Shown: positions 43,396 through 50,870 of the stretch, piece by piece
How positions within the stretch are numbered: position 1 is the stretch's first letter
Layout of the letters: each line of letters begins with the position of its first letter
NCBI GenBank assembly: GCA_964477445.1
Contig: CAYZED010000018.1
Span: forward strand, 1 to 52,931
Direction of reading: 5' to 3'
Source: CAYZED01 sp964477445
Lineage (GTDB): Bacteria > Bacillota > Clostridia > Lutisporales > Lutisporaceae
Length of the DNA stretch: 52,931 bases
Translations under genes and position numbers: made by a program
The notes under the pieces: model-generated
Told to the model about the DNA's origin: nothing
The model's database searches: none
What the model saw: only the letters and a program-made list of their open reading frames with translations

Positions 43396-44166
43396 ATGTT
43401 AGCAGTTTTTGATGTTGGAAATACAAATATAGTTCTAGGTGTTTATGAAGAGAAAAAGCTGATTGATTTTTGGCGAATAGCAACAGATGTAAGAAAGTCA
43501 GCCGATGAATACGGCATTATTATTGATCAGTTTTTTAAGCAAAAAGACATCGCGATTAAAGATTTTGAAGCGGTTATAATATGTTCTGTTGTCCCTTCGA
43601 TTATGTACACATTAGAACACATGACGAGAGAATATTTTGGGAAAGATGCACTAGTTGTGGGACCCGGAATTAAGACAGGAATGAATATTAAATTAGATAA
43701 CCCCAGAGAAGTTGGGGCAGATAGAATTGTTAATGCTGTAGCGGCCTATGAAATGTATGGTGGTCCTTGCGTTATAGTTGATTTTGGGACAGCGACTACT
43801 TACTGCTCCGTTTCAGAAAAGGGAGAATACATGGGCGGTGCAATTTCGCCAGGAATAAGAATTTCGACGGATGCTCTCTTCGAGAAAACAGCCAAGTTAC
43901 CGAGAATTGAAATAGTAAGGCCAGATAATGTCATTGGGAAAAATACCGTAGCAAGCATGCAAGCTGGAATATTCTTTGGGTATATTGGGCAAGTGGAATA
44001 TATTGTTAACAAAATGAAAGAAGAGATGAAAGCGCCAAATGCAAAAGTCATTGCGACAGGTGGTCTATCAAAACTTATTGCGACAGAGGCTAAATCCATT
44101 GAAACAGTTAACGGATTGCTGACACTAGAAGGCTTAAGAATTATATATGATAGAAATAAATCATAA
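43396..44166 (+). CDS. coaX: Type III pantothenate kinase CoaX
   Basis: This 256-residue acetate/sugar kinase-fold enzyme catalyses the first step of CoA synthesis. Family motifs are DVGNTNIVLG at the start, DNPREVGADRIVNA, DFGTATTYC and GGAISPGI. In Firmicutes coaX typically follows ftsH; here the methylmalonyl-CoA module, birA and the WG-repeat gene lie in between. Confidence 0.95.
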   Translation: MLAVFDVGNTNIVLGVYEEKKLIDFWRIATDVRKSADEYGIIIDQFFKQKDIAIKDFEAVIICSVVPSIMYTLEHMTREYFGKDALVVGPGIKTGMNIKLDNPREVGADRIVNAVAAYEMYGGPCVIVDFGTATTYCSVSEKGEYMGGAISPGIRISTDALFEKTAKLPRIEIVRPDNVIGKNTVASMQAGIFFGYIGQVEYIVNKMKEEMKAPNAKVIATGGLSKLIATEAKSIETVNGLLTLEGLRIIYDRNKS

Positions 44167-44195
44167 AAATATAACAAACATAAAAACAAATAGAT

Positions 44196-44283
44196 CATAA
44201 AAAGCAAAATAAGCATAAAAAGCAAAACAAGCATAAAAAGCAAAACAAGCATAAAAGTAAAACAAGCATAAAAACAAAACAGG
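44196..44283. repeat. 18-base tandem minisatellite between coaX and dusB
   Basis: Five consecutive units of 17-18 bases, consensus CATAAAAAGCAAAACAAG, start at 44196, 44214, 44232, 44250 and 44267. The second and third are identical. No spacers are present. Confidence 0.88.
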
Positions 44284-44328
44284 TAAAACAAACATATAGA
44301 TATCATAATCTAAAGCAAGAGGGCAATA

Positions 44329-45312
44329 ATGAGAATTGGAAATGTAGAGCTAAAGAATAATGTATTTCTGGCGCCAATGGCAGGGACTACTGATATTGCA
44401 TTTAGAATTATTTGCAAAGAAATGGGAGCTGGACTTACATATACAGAGATGGTTAGCTCAAAAGGCATGTATTATGGCAGCAGCAGGACAAAAGACCTGC
44501 TGCTTTTTGCACCTAATGAAATTCCAAGAGCAGCACAGATTTTCGGTAGCGATCCGTTAATTATGGCTGAAATGGCAAAAGAAGTTTTTGAAATGGGAGC
44601 CGAAATTATTGATATTAACATGGGATGCCCAGCACCTAAAATAGTAAAAAACGGTGATGGAAGTGCACTTATGAGAGAACCAAAGAAAGCAGCAGAAATC
44701 GTGAAGAGTGTGGTAGCAGCGGTTTCTACACCGATTACGGTTAAATTCAGAAAAGGTTGGGACGAAGAAAATGTTAATGCCGTTGAATTTGCAAAAATTA
44801 TGGAAGCGAGCGGTGCTTCAGCTATTACACTTCATGGAAGAACTAGAGAGCAATTCTATACTGGGAAAGCTGATTGGGATATAATAAAAAGAGTTAAGGA
44901 TGCAGTAACCATACCTGTAATTGGGAATGGTGATATTTTTTCGCCAGAACTAGCTGGGGAGATGCTAATAAATACAGGATGCGACGGCATTATGATAGGT
45001 AGAGGTGCTGAAGGTAATCCATGGATTTTCAGACGTATTCTTGCCTATCTTGAGAGTGGAGAATTAATTCCTTTGCCTACGAATGAAGAACGGTTAGAAA
45101 TGTTAAAAAGGCATTTGCTGATGATTGTTGATTATAAAGGTGAAAGCATCGGTGTTAAGGAAATGCGAAAACACGCAGCATGGTATCTAAAAGGACTTCC
45201 AGGAGGAGTGAAATTAAAGGTAGAAATTCAAACCTTGACAACCCTCGCCCAGGTTATAGACTCCGTAGAGAAGTATCAATTTAGTCTAGGGCAGTCAAGA
45301 GCGGATGCATAG
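44329..45312 (+). CDS. dusB: tRNA-dihydrouridine synthase, DusB-like
   Basis: This 327-residue FMN enzyme reduces uridine to dihydrouridine in tRNA. Family motifs are APMAGTTDIAFR at the N-terminus, INMGCPAPK with the catalytic Cys, KFRKGWD, LHGRTREQFY and GIMIGRGAEGNPW. AGAGGG precedes the ATG. It is the conserved left neighbour of greA-lysS in related genomes; here the RiPP locus is inserted between them. Confidence 0.94.
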   Translation: MRIGNVELKNNVFLAPMAGTTDIAFRIICKEMGAGLTYTEMVSSKGMYYGSSRTKDLLLFAPNEIPRAAQIFGSDPLIMAEMAKEVFEMGAEIIDINMGCPAPKIVKNGDGSALMREPKKAAEIVKSVVAAVSTPITVKFRKGWDEENVNAVEFAKIMEASGASAITLHGRTREQFYTGKADWDIIKRVKDAVTIPVIGNGDIFSPELAGEMLINTGCDGIMIGRGAEGNPWIFRRILAYLESGELIPLPTNEERLEMLKRHLLMIVDYKGESIGVKEMRKHAAWYLKGLPGGVKLKVEIQTLTTLAQVIDSVEKYQFSLGQSRADA

Positions 45313-45315
45313 GTT

Positions 45316-45404
45316 AGTCAAGCGCGGAAATATAGGATAGTTAGCGCTGAAATATGGGATAGTCAAGCGTGGAAATATAAGATGGTCAAGTGAGGAAATT
45401 AAAG
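45316..45404. repeat. 23-base tandem repeat between dusB and the ABC exporter
   Basis: Four imperfect units of 21-23 bases (from 45316, 45339, 45361 and 45384) share AGTCAAGCG and GGAAATAT blocks. The last unit carries GAGG and so appears to supply the ribosome site of the exporter gene. Confidence 0.8.
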
Positions 45405-47080
45405 TGCGAATAATTCGAAGAATGCTAAAAATGTTCAGACCTTATTATGGTAAAGGTATCTTGATTGGTTTATTCATACTAGTTTATAGTCTGATATCTG
45501 TTGGCATGCCATATTTTTACAAGCTTATTATTGATGATAGCATTGCAAATAAGAATTTTTTGAGTTTGATAAAATGGATTTCTGTAATAATATGTTTGTT
45601 ATTAAGCCAAGAAATTATATATATTATCCAAGTTAGAGTAACTCTCTTGATGAGGAAAGACATGTTTTCTAAGCTGCGCAAAGATTTGTATTTGAAACTT
45701 ATGACTATGTCCCAAAGATTCTATGCAAAGACACACTCTGGCAGGTTGCTCACCAGAATAACCTCAGATATTGATGCACTTCAGAATTTAATGCTTGAGA
45801 AATTTGTTTACTTGATTCAGAATATTTTAATTAGTATTTTTATAATGGTGATAATTACCTTTATTAATTATAAGATGTTATTAATAACTTTGTTTTTTGT
45901 CCCGGTTTTGTTTATGATGTACTTTTTATTTAGTAAAAAAATCATGCAGTATAACAAAGATTTAAGTGAAAAGAATGAAAACTTAATATCAACATTGAAA
46001 GAAGATTTTTCACTTGTGAAGGTAATTCAATCTTTTTCGGTTTTGGATTTTCATTTGAATAAAGCCGATGAAAAAATCAATGAAATGGAGGATGCGAAAA
46101 AAGCGCTATCCTTTCAATATACAAAATCCGCATCATCGACAATAATTATTAACATATTGGGTATTATCGTTATTTGGGGATATGGAGGATATGAAGTTAT
46201 TCAGGGAGGAATGTCCATTGGTACGCTGGTAGCTATTTCTTTCTATCTTAACTATATTCAAAATTTGTTTTTCAAGACTTACTATCTAGTAATGGATTAC
46301 AAAGCGGCAATTCCTTCAGCAGAAAGAGTTTTTGAGATATTTGATATGTCTCCTGATGTGGAGGATTTTTTGGGAGCAAAAGAGATTCCAAAATTTGATG
46401 GTAGTATTGAATTTGAGAATGTTAGTTTCAGTTATGAGCAGGATAAACCACTTTTAACGGATGTGAATTTAACATTTAATAAGAATGAGATTATCGCGAT
46501 AATTGGAAAAAGTGGAGCTGGAAAGACTACTCTTACAAACTTAATACCTCGTTTTTATGACGTTGAAAAAGGAAATATTCTTATTAATGGTTGCGATATT
46601 AAAGCTATTAAGCTAGAAAATTTAAGGAAGAACATAGCTATAGTGCCGCAGGAGGATTATTTGTTTAATATCTCCATAAGGGAGAATATTATCTTAGGGA
46701 GAAAAAATATTACGGACAAAATGTTTGAAGATGCTGTTGCGCTATCTGGAGTTAACGAATTTGCACAGAATAACAAGAAAAAATATGATGAAATTATTGG
46801 CGAAAATGGCATAAATCTTTCTGGGGGACAAAGAAAGAGAATTTTAATTGCTAGAGCCATTTTAGAGAATCCATATATTATGATTTTTGATGAAGCCACT
46901 GCTAATTTGGATCCAGAGAGTGAGGCGTTAGTACTCGATTCAATAAAAAAATTGTCTAAGAATCGGATAATAATATTTATATCACATAAAACTTTGCCTC
47001 AAGATTTTGTTGATCGAATCATTGTTATTAATCAAGGAAGGATACTAGCAAGGAACATAACAAAAGCAATGAAACAATAG
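45404..47080 (+). CDS. ABC exporter (membrane-ATPase fusion) of the RiPP locus
   Basis: This 558-residue half-transporter has six membrane helices in the first 320 residues and an ATPase domain with Walker A GKSGAGKTT near 368, signature LSGGQRKR and Walker B IMIFDEATANLD. There is no N-terminal C39 peptidase domain, so leader removal must be done by another protein, as in lasso-peptide systems where B2 cuts and LarD/McjD-type transporters export. GTG 45404 is chosen (GAGG upstream); ATG 45422 is possible. It is followed by the precursor-like gene on the same strand. Confidence 0.9.
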   Translation: MRIIRRMLKMFRPYYGKGILIGLFILVYSLISVGMPYFYKLIIDDSIANKNFLSLIKWISVIICLLLSQEIIYIIQVRVTLLMRKDMFSKLRKDLYLKLMTMSQRFYAKTHSGRLLTRITSDIDALQNLMLEKFVYLIQNILISIFIMVIITFINYKMLLITLFFVPVLFMMYFLFSKKIMQYNKDLSEKNENLISTLKEDFSLVKVIQSFSVLDFHLNKADEKINEMEDAKKALSFQYTKSASSTIIINILGIIVIWGYGGYEVIQGGMSIGTLVAISFYLNYIQNLFFKTYYLVMDYKAAIPSAERVFEIFDMSPDVEDFLGAKEIPKFDGSIEFENVSFSYEQDKPLLTDVNLTFNKNEIIAIIGKSGAGKTTLTNLIPRFYDVEKGNILINGCDIKAIKLENLRKNIAIVPQEDYLFNISIRENIILGRKNITDKMFEDAVALSGVNEFAQNNKKKYDEIIGENGINLSGGQRKRILIARAILENPYIMIFDEATANLDPESEALVLDSIKKLSKNRIIIFISHKTLPQDFVDRIIVINQGRILARNITKAMKQ

Positions 47081-47118
47081 TGAAAACATAGTGAAAACAT
47101 AGCGAAGCCATAGCAAAA
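47081..47118. repeat. 11-base tandem repeat after the exporter
   Basis: Imperfect copies of GTGAAAACATA follow the exporter stop (TGAAAACATAG, TGAAAACATAG, CGAAGCCATAG). This is another example of the intergenic repeats of this window. Confidence 0.55.
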
Positions 47119-47186
47119 CTCAAATAAGAATGTTGAAAACGTAACAAAAAAATAACAAAAGTACAACAAAAAAACATAAGGGAATA

Positions 47187-47216
47187 ATAGTATATTTTAT
47201 AACTTTATGATACTAT
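47187..47216. promoter_or_regulatory. Inverted repeat in the precursor promoter region
   Basis: ATAGTAT (47187-47193) and ATACTAT (47210-47216) form a perfect 7-base inverted repeat 22 bases before the precursor start. TATGAT-like -10 sequences lie within it. It may be an operator for the precursor gene; the promoter itself is not clear. Confidence 0.4.
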
Positions 47217-47238
47217 ATATTTACTGGAGGTGAGAGAT

Positions 47239-47418
47239 ATGAAAAATCAAAAATCTTTTATTTTTGAAAAACCTGTTTTAAATAAACATAGTCAATTAAG
47301 AGAAGTTACCCTTTCTAGTACTGATGGGAACAATAATGCAAATGGTAACGGAAATGGAAATGGAAATGGAAATGGTAACGGGAATGGTAACGGAAACGGA
47401 AATGGAAACGGAAATTAA
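47239..47418 (+). CDS. Lasso-like RiPP precursor with (Asn-Gly)12-Asn core
   Basis: This 59-residue peptide has a leader-like N-terminus and a repetitive C-terminus. Phe9, Pro12, Leu14, Ser18 and Thr24 fall exactly on the lasso leader pattern YxxPxLxxxGxxxxxT (with F for Y and S for G). Cutting after Leu25, two residues from Thr as in lasso leaders, gives a core SSTDGNNNA followed by Asn-Gly repeated 12 times and a final Asn. Asp29 would be core position 4, too near the end for a lasso ring at 7-9. Asn and Gly codons vary (AAT/AAC, GGA/GGT/GGG), which argues against a very recent expansion. ATG 47239 behind GGAGG is the start. Confidence 0.8.
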   Translation: MKNQKSFIFEKPVLNKHSQLREVTLSSTDGNNNANGNGNGNGNGNGNGNGNGNGNGNGN

Positions 47419-47436
47419 AATTTGAAAGAATTGTAA

Positions 47437-47471
47437 GCCTGCACAATTTAAGTGTGGGTTTTGTTTTGTTC
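47437..47471 (+). terminator. Terminator after the precursor gene
   Basis: CCTGCAC pairs with GTGTGGG (two wobbles) around AATTTAA, followed by TTTTGTTTTGTT. It should limit read-through from the precursor into the small membrane-protein gene. Confidence 0.65.
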
Positions 47472-47472
47472 T

Positions 47473-47516
47473 AGTATTGGAAACTATACTATTTTGAAAA
47501 CAGTAACCCACTGAGA
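47473..47516 (+). repeat. Conserved 44-base intergenic element, copy 2
   Basis: This is the second copy of the element at 26776-26819, same orientation, about 39 of 44 positions identical. TAGTAT/ATACTA and CAGT/ACTG can form two short hairpins. It follows a terminator, as copy 1 does, and its last bases run into the ribosome site of the small membrane-protein gene. Confidence 0.75.
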
Positions 47517-47527
47517 AGGAGAATTTA

Positions 47528-47728
47528 TTGAGTAGAATAAGGCAGTATTTAGCGAATGTAATTTTGTTGCTAATCGGACTTGCGTTGGTGAGTTTTAATA
47601 AGTATTATGTATCTTTACTTAGCATCCATACTCATATTCTCCTAGAGGCATATGTAATTGGATACATTATAGTTGGGTTTTTTTATAAAGAATGCGAAAG
47701 ATGTATATCATTCATAAATGAATATTAG
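47528..47728 (+). CDS. Small two-helix membrane protein in the RiPP locus
   Basis: This 66-residue protein starts with TTG behind AAGGAG (47516-47521). It has a short basic start (MSRIRQY), two hydrophobic segments at about 9-27 and 38-54, and a tail KECERCISFINEY with two cysteines. I recognise no family. Its position between the precursor and the tailoring operon makes it a candidate immunity protein or membrane partner of the maturation enzymes; that is inference. Confidence 0.6.
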   Translation: MSRIRQYLANVILLLIGLALVSFNKYYVSLLSIHTHILLEAYVIGYIIVGFFYKECERCISFINEY

Positions 47729-47744
47729 TAGTTACATTAATTTT

Positions 47745-47781
47745 AGCAGTATTAGTATTGAAAACTTTAATAATTACTGCT
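47745..47781. terminator. Possible bidirectional hairpin between convergent transcripts
   Basis: AGCAGTA (47745-47751) and TACTGCT (47775-47781) pair perfectly, with further imperfect inner pairing. The right arm overlaps the stop codon of the nucleotidyltransferase gene. T-runs are weak on both sides. Confidence 0.45.
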
Positions 47782-48781
47782 TTGAACGTTTAAAGGTATT
47801 TAGAACAGCAGTAAACGAAATTTTAATATATTTAAAATAACTACCAGAAAAATGGACTTCAAGAAATTTTTTGCCGGGATAAACTAGTGTTGGAATTAAT
47901 AGAATTTTATTTAATATATTTGGAGATGAAATCAGCTGCAAAAAGTATTTCTCAAAATTTGAATTATCTTTTTTGGCAATGCTAAAAATCAATTTCTCAA
48001 AACGTTTTAAGCGAATTTTTAAAATTGAATCCATAACATGCTCAGGGAAGACATTAAGAAACTCTAATTTTTCTAACAAATTATTGACCTCAATAAACGG
48101 AAGTGAAAGATTATTGGAACTAATAATAGAAATGAACTTCTCCCAATCTATATTTTCTTTGCTTTGTCGAATCACAGTTATTATGTCAAAACATGAATTA
48201 ACGTAATTTTCATATAAATGCGAAAAGGCGTGCAGACACAGATGCACTAGCAATAATTCATTGTTTAGAACACATAAAAAGCTGGGATCAGTCTTAATTA
48301 ACTGAGTATTAGAAAAAATGGTTTTGTTATTAATTTTTCCTAAGTAAGGGTATGGACCGAGTGAAAGGTGAACATCGATGGGGATTTTTGGAGCTAAATT
48401 ATCCACGAAAGTCATTTTGTTAGCAAAACTTATATTTATCCAAGTATTCATACTTTCGGTGCATTCAGAATAGTTTAGGTCTTTCAAAATTTGGGTTGCA
48501 TCACTGAAGCGTTGCGGATCTATTAAAATATCAACATCTTCCAATGGGCGTATCCCGAAGGGATATATTTCGTGAATTAAGTGACATCCTTTAAGTAAAA
48601 CATAGGGGATGTTTTTTTTATCTAAAGCAGCAGTAAAGTCATTCATTTTTTTTGTAATTATCATATTGCGAACGCCGTTTTCACGAATTATATCCATCAT
48701 TTCTGGTTCAGCTTTGGAGTAATCAAAGCCATCAGGACACAATATGTATTTATGAAGTGGTTTTCTCATTATCTCATCCAT
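47774..48781 (-). CDS. Nucleotidyltransferase-family protein (NTP_transf_5-like)
   Basis: This 335-residue protein has the nucleotidyltransferase signature seen in PF14907-type proteins: YVLLKGCHLIHEIYPFG near 60-76, then RPLEDVDILID with Asp82 and Asp84 as likely metal ligands. Such genes recur in lasso and other RiPP clusters, where they may add a nucleotide or act on a phosphorylated peptide; no reaction is proven for this type as far as I know. ATG 48781 is preferred to GTG 48790 because AAAGGTGA fits it. It overlaps the kinase gene by 8 bases and is last in its operon. Confidence 0.8.
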   Translation of the reverse strand: MDEIMRKPLHKYILCPDGFDYSKAEPEMMDIIRENGVRNMIITKKMNDFTAALDKKNIPYVLLKGCHLIHEIYPFGIRPLEDVDILIDPQRFSDATQILKDLNYSECTESMNTWINISFANKMTFVDNLAPKIPIDVHLSLGPYPYLGKINNKTIFSNTQLIKTDPSFLCVLNNELLLVHLCLHAFSHLYENYVNSCFDIITVIRQSKENIDWEKFISIISSNNLSLPFIEVNNLLEKLEFLNVFPEHVMDSILKIRLKRFEKLIFSIAKKDNSNFEKYFLQLISSPNILNKILLIPTLVYPGKKFLEVHFSGSYFKYIKISFTAVLNTFKRSKQ

Positions 48782-49871
48782 TAATATCACCTTTGATAAA
48801 ATCCATTACCAGTTTGTGCCATTCGTCTTTGTCGTCACCCATAAACAATTTAGCACTTGGGTATTTTTTAACTAATTTTGCACTGAACTCAAAATGCTCT
48901 CTTGTTGAAGCCGCATCAAAACAAACCATAGAAAGTGGAAGTAACTCCACTAAAGCTTCAGTCTCGCTCATGGGTACTAGTTGACTCGGGCTTCCAGGGG
49001 ACCACTGAGGAAAGAGTATACCAGCTAATATGCATTTTTCAAGGATTTTATCTTCATATATTTCTTTTATATCTAGTTCATATTTAACGCTAGAATCAGT
49101 AGATTTTTCAGTGAATTCTTTTAGTGTGTCGATATGCTTAACGTTTGAAGAAAAAACTCTCAAAGGCTCATAAAAGCCAAACATTTCTATTATGGTGTTT
49201 TTCTCGGACAGGTGGTTTTCTCCTGAATGATTATATTTTTCTGTCTGCTTACTTTCTTCAGACGGGAATATTCCTTCTGACTGCTCACTTTCTTCTGATA
49301 GTATCTCCCTTAAAAAGCATCTATCATCTGATAAGAAATCAAACCCATTGCTAAGTAAATCTAATGAAAGCGTAGTTTTCCCTTGACCTGATTTCCCTGG
49401 CATAAGGAGGCCTTTATTATTATATGATGTTGTAGCACTGTGGTGAGGGTATAATTTTTTTTGTCTTATTAGCTCAAATAAAGGATGGAAAAAATCTTCA
49501 AAATTCCAAACGGACTCGAATACAACGTCATTATATGAATATTCTATGATTTCATAAGTTTCACGATTTAAAATAGCCATTCCTGCGTCTTTGAATTTTA
49601 CTATCCATAAATTCTTATAAGTAAAATACTCTGCGTTATTACTTGTAAAGGTTTTACTAAATTCATCACCGATAATAAAAGGAATAGGTTGGTTTTTGTC
49701 CAAAGAGATTATTGATAATTTTATTGGAGAAGAAAAGGACTTATCATTTTCGACTTCATACATTTTTAACCATTCCGTGAATTTAGTACTCATATCTCTA
49801 TCATTAGCGGTCATTATGATATGTACATGAGCGATTTTGAAGTATTTCGTATTTTCATTCTTATTTATCAT
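48774..49871 (-). CDS. HPr-kinase-like protein, PadeK-type candidate peptide kinase
   Basis: This 365-residue protein resembles HPr kinase/phosphorylase C-terminal domains found in lasso clusters such as that of paeninodin, where the kinase phosphorylates the precursor. Walker A GKSGQGKTT is at 159-167, after a His-His pair (YPHHSA), and SDD is at 181-183. An acidic Ser/Glu/Gln repeat of about 35 residues (190-226) interrupts the domain after SDDRCFLRE. The HPr-specific N-terminal domain and PTS context are absent. It overlaps the upstream gene by 11 bases, with AGGAG before the ATG. Confidence 0.85.
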   Translation of the reverse strand: MINKNENTKYFKIAHVHIIMTANDRDMSTKFTEWLKMYEVENDKSFSSPIKLSIISLDKNQPIPFIIGDEFSKTFTSNNAEYFTYKNLWIVKFKDAGMAILNRETYEIIEYSYNDVVFESVWNFEDFFHPLFELIRQKKLYPHHSATTSYNNKGLLMPGKSGQGKTTLSLDLLSNGFDFLSDDRCFLREILSEESEQSEGIFPSEESKQTEKYNHSGENHLSEKNTIIEMFGFYEPLRVFSSNVKHIDTLKEFTEKSTDSSVKYELDIKEIYEDKILEKCILAGILFPQWSPGSPSQLVPMSETEALVELLPLSMVCFDAASTREHFEFSAKLVKKYPSAKLFMGDDKDEWHKLVMDFIKGDING

Positions 49872-50316
49872 TTATATTAACTCCTGTTGTAAATGTTATA
49901 TGGTAATCCTTGATTTTTGACACAGTATCAAAAAAAACTTCATCATTTATAGTAATCCAAGCGTGACCATGTATCTTTTCATCTTCTAAAAATGCACCAA
50001 TAATCAGTTGAACGTTTTTAACTCCAAATCTATGAAGCCAATAGTAAAATAGAAGTGATTTTTTGAAACAATTTTTCCGAATAACAAAATACTTAAACTG
50101 AGTAACATTAAATATAAATGCTATTAATTTTGATTTACTGATAGCCAGAAGATCAGTGGAATCAGAAATGCTATGTTTTTTAGTTTTAGTCGATTCAATC
50201 CAAGCGATTAAATCAGGGAATTTCATAAAAACTAGTTTTGTACTAATTAAACATGCAGAGAAGAGCACTTCTAACACAAAGACCATCCCTTTTAGTTTTT
50301 TGAAAATTTCTTTCAT
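49861..50316 (-). CDS. Lasso-type B2 protein, transglutaminase-like leader peptidase
   Basis: This 151-residue protein matches lasso B2 (transglutaminase-like Cys protease) enzymes that remove the leader. The catalytic triad is visible as Cys83 in RKNCFKKSLLFYYWL, His118 in HGHAWI and Asp130 in VFFDTV, with the typical LIIGAF strand between. A hydrophobic stretch lies at about 11-30. It overlaps the PqqD-like gene by 4 bases (ATGA), typical of B1-B2 pairs. Confidence 0.88.
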   Translation of the reverse strand: MKEIFKKLKGMVFVLEVLFSACLISTKLVFMKFPDLIAWIESTKTKKHSISDSTDLLAISKSKLIAFIFNVTQFKYFVIRKNCFKKSLLFYYWLHRFGVKNVQLIIGAFLEDEKIHGHAWITINDEVFFDTVSKIKDYHITFTTGVNINDK

Positions 50317-50594
50317 GATACAACTTCTAGCAGATTTTCTTTAAACATGCTTTCGAGCAATTCCATAATATCATTACTAATTTCAGTTGGTGAAGTTTGG
50401 CTTTGATTGCTAATTTCTGTGACTATTTCGTCAGCGGAATTTATGCCGTCGCAAAGCTCCCATATTCGGGACCCAGTTTCATTGGTGCTGAAGTAGTATC
50501 CTGTATCTAAATTTAATAGAATAACTCCTGTTGGCATAACACTGTGAACTATATTTTCTTGTTTTTTCAGAATACTATTTTTGTTTAATCTCAT
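50313..50594 (-). CDS. Lasso-type B1 protein, PqqD-like leader-recognition element
   Basis: This 93-residue PqqD-family protein should bind the leader of the precursor and present it to the B2 protease. Family features are VLLNLDTGYYFSTNETGSRIWELCDG and a helical C-terminal half (ADEIVTEISNQ, MELLESMFKENLLEVV), written here in pieces. GAGGAG precedes the ATG. It opens the B1-B2-kinase-nucleotidyltransferase operon. Confidence 0.9.
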   Translation of the reverse strand: MRLNKNSILKKQENIVHSVMPTGVILLNLDTGYYFSTNETGSRIWELCDGINSADEIVTEISNQSQTSPTEISNDIMELLESMFKENLLEVVS

Positions 50595-50636
50595 TAAAAA
50601 TTTCTCCTCGTCAAACTCTTTTTATTAACGTAGAAT

Positions 50637-50665
50637 ATTATAACAAAACAATATAACAGTTGAAA
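50637..50665 (-). promoter_or_regulatory. Promoter of the B1-B2-kinase-nucleotidyltransferase operon
   Basis: On the minus strand TATAAT (complement of 50637-50642) lies 17 bases after TTTCAA, a weak -35. The start of transcription would be about 35 bases before the B1 gene. Confidence 0.55.
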
Positions 50666-50712
50666 GTTATTTTTGATTAATTAATCTGTTCTGATTGTTA
50701 ATTCAAGGCTTG

Positions 50713-50741
50713 TTGACATAAGATATGCACACCTATATAAT
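50713..50741 (+). promoter_or_regulatory. Strong sigma-A promoter of greA-lysS
   Basis: TTGACA (50713-50718) and TATAAT (50736-50741) are exactly 17 bases apart. The untranslated leader would be about 120 bases; I see no known riboswitch in it. Confidence 0.88.
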
Positions 50742-50870
50742 TAAGAAATAGTTAAAACTAAAAGTCGAGTTGTAAATCGCGCAAAGCACTGAGAGACTAA
50801 GTCAGAAGGCGAATTGGGAATAAATGCTATATTGTACATATTATCTAAAATTAAATAGGAGGAAGAATAA

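Noticed and set aside
45404..47080. Bacteriocin exporter with built-in leader peptidase
   Set aside because: No C39 peptidase domain precedes the membrane region, and the leader lacks a double-glycine site.
47239..47418. A canonical lasso peptide
   Set aside because: The predicted core has no Asp or Glu at positions 7-9 and the cluster has no cyclase gene.
47473..47516. TPP or other known riboswitch because of the CTGAGA-like end
   Set aside because: The other conserved TPP blocks are absent and downstream genes are unrelated to thiamine.
48774..49871. Genuine HPr kinase/phosphorylase of carbon catabolite control
   Set aside because: The N-terminal HPrK domain is missing, and the gene is embedded in a B1-B2-nucleotidyltransferase operon.
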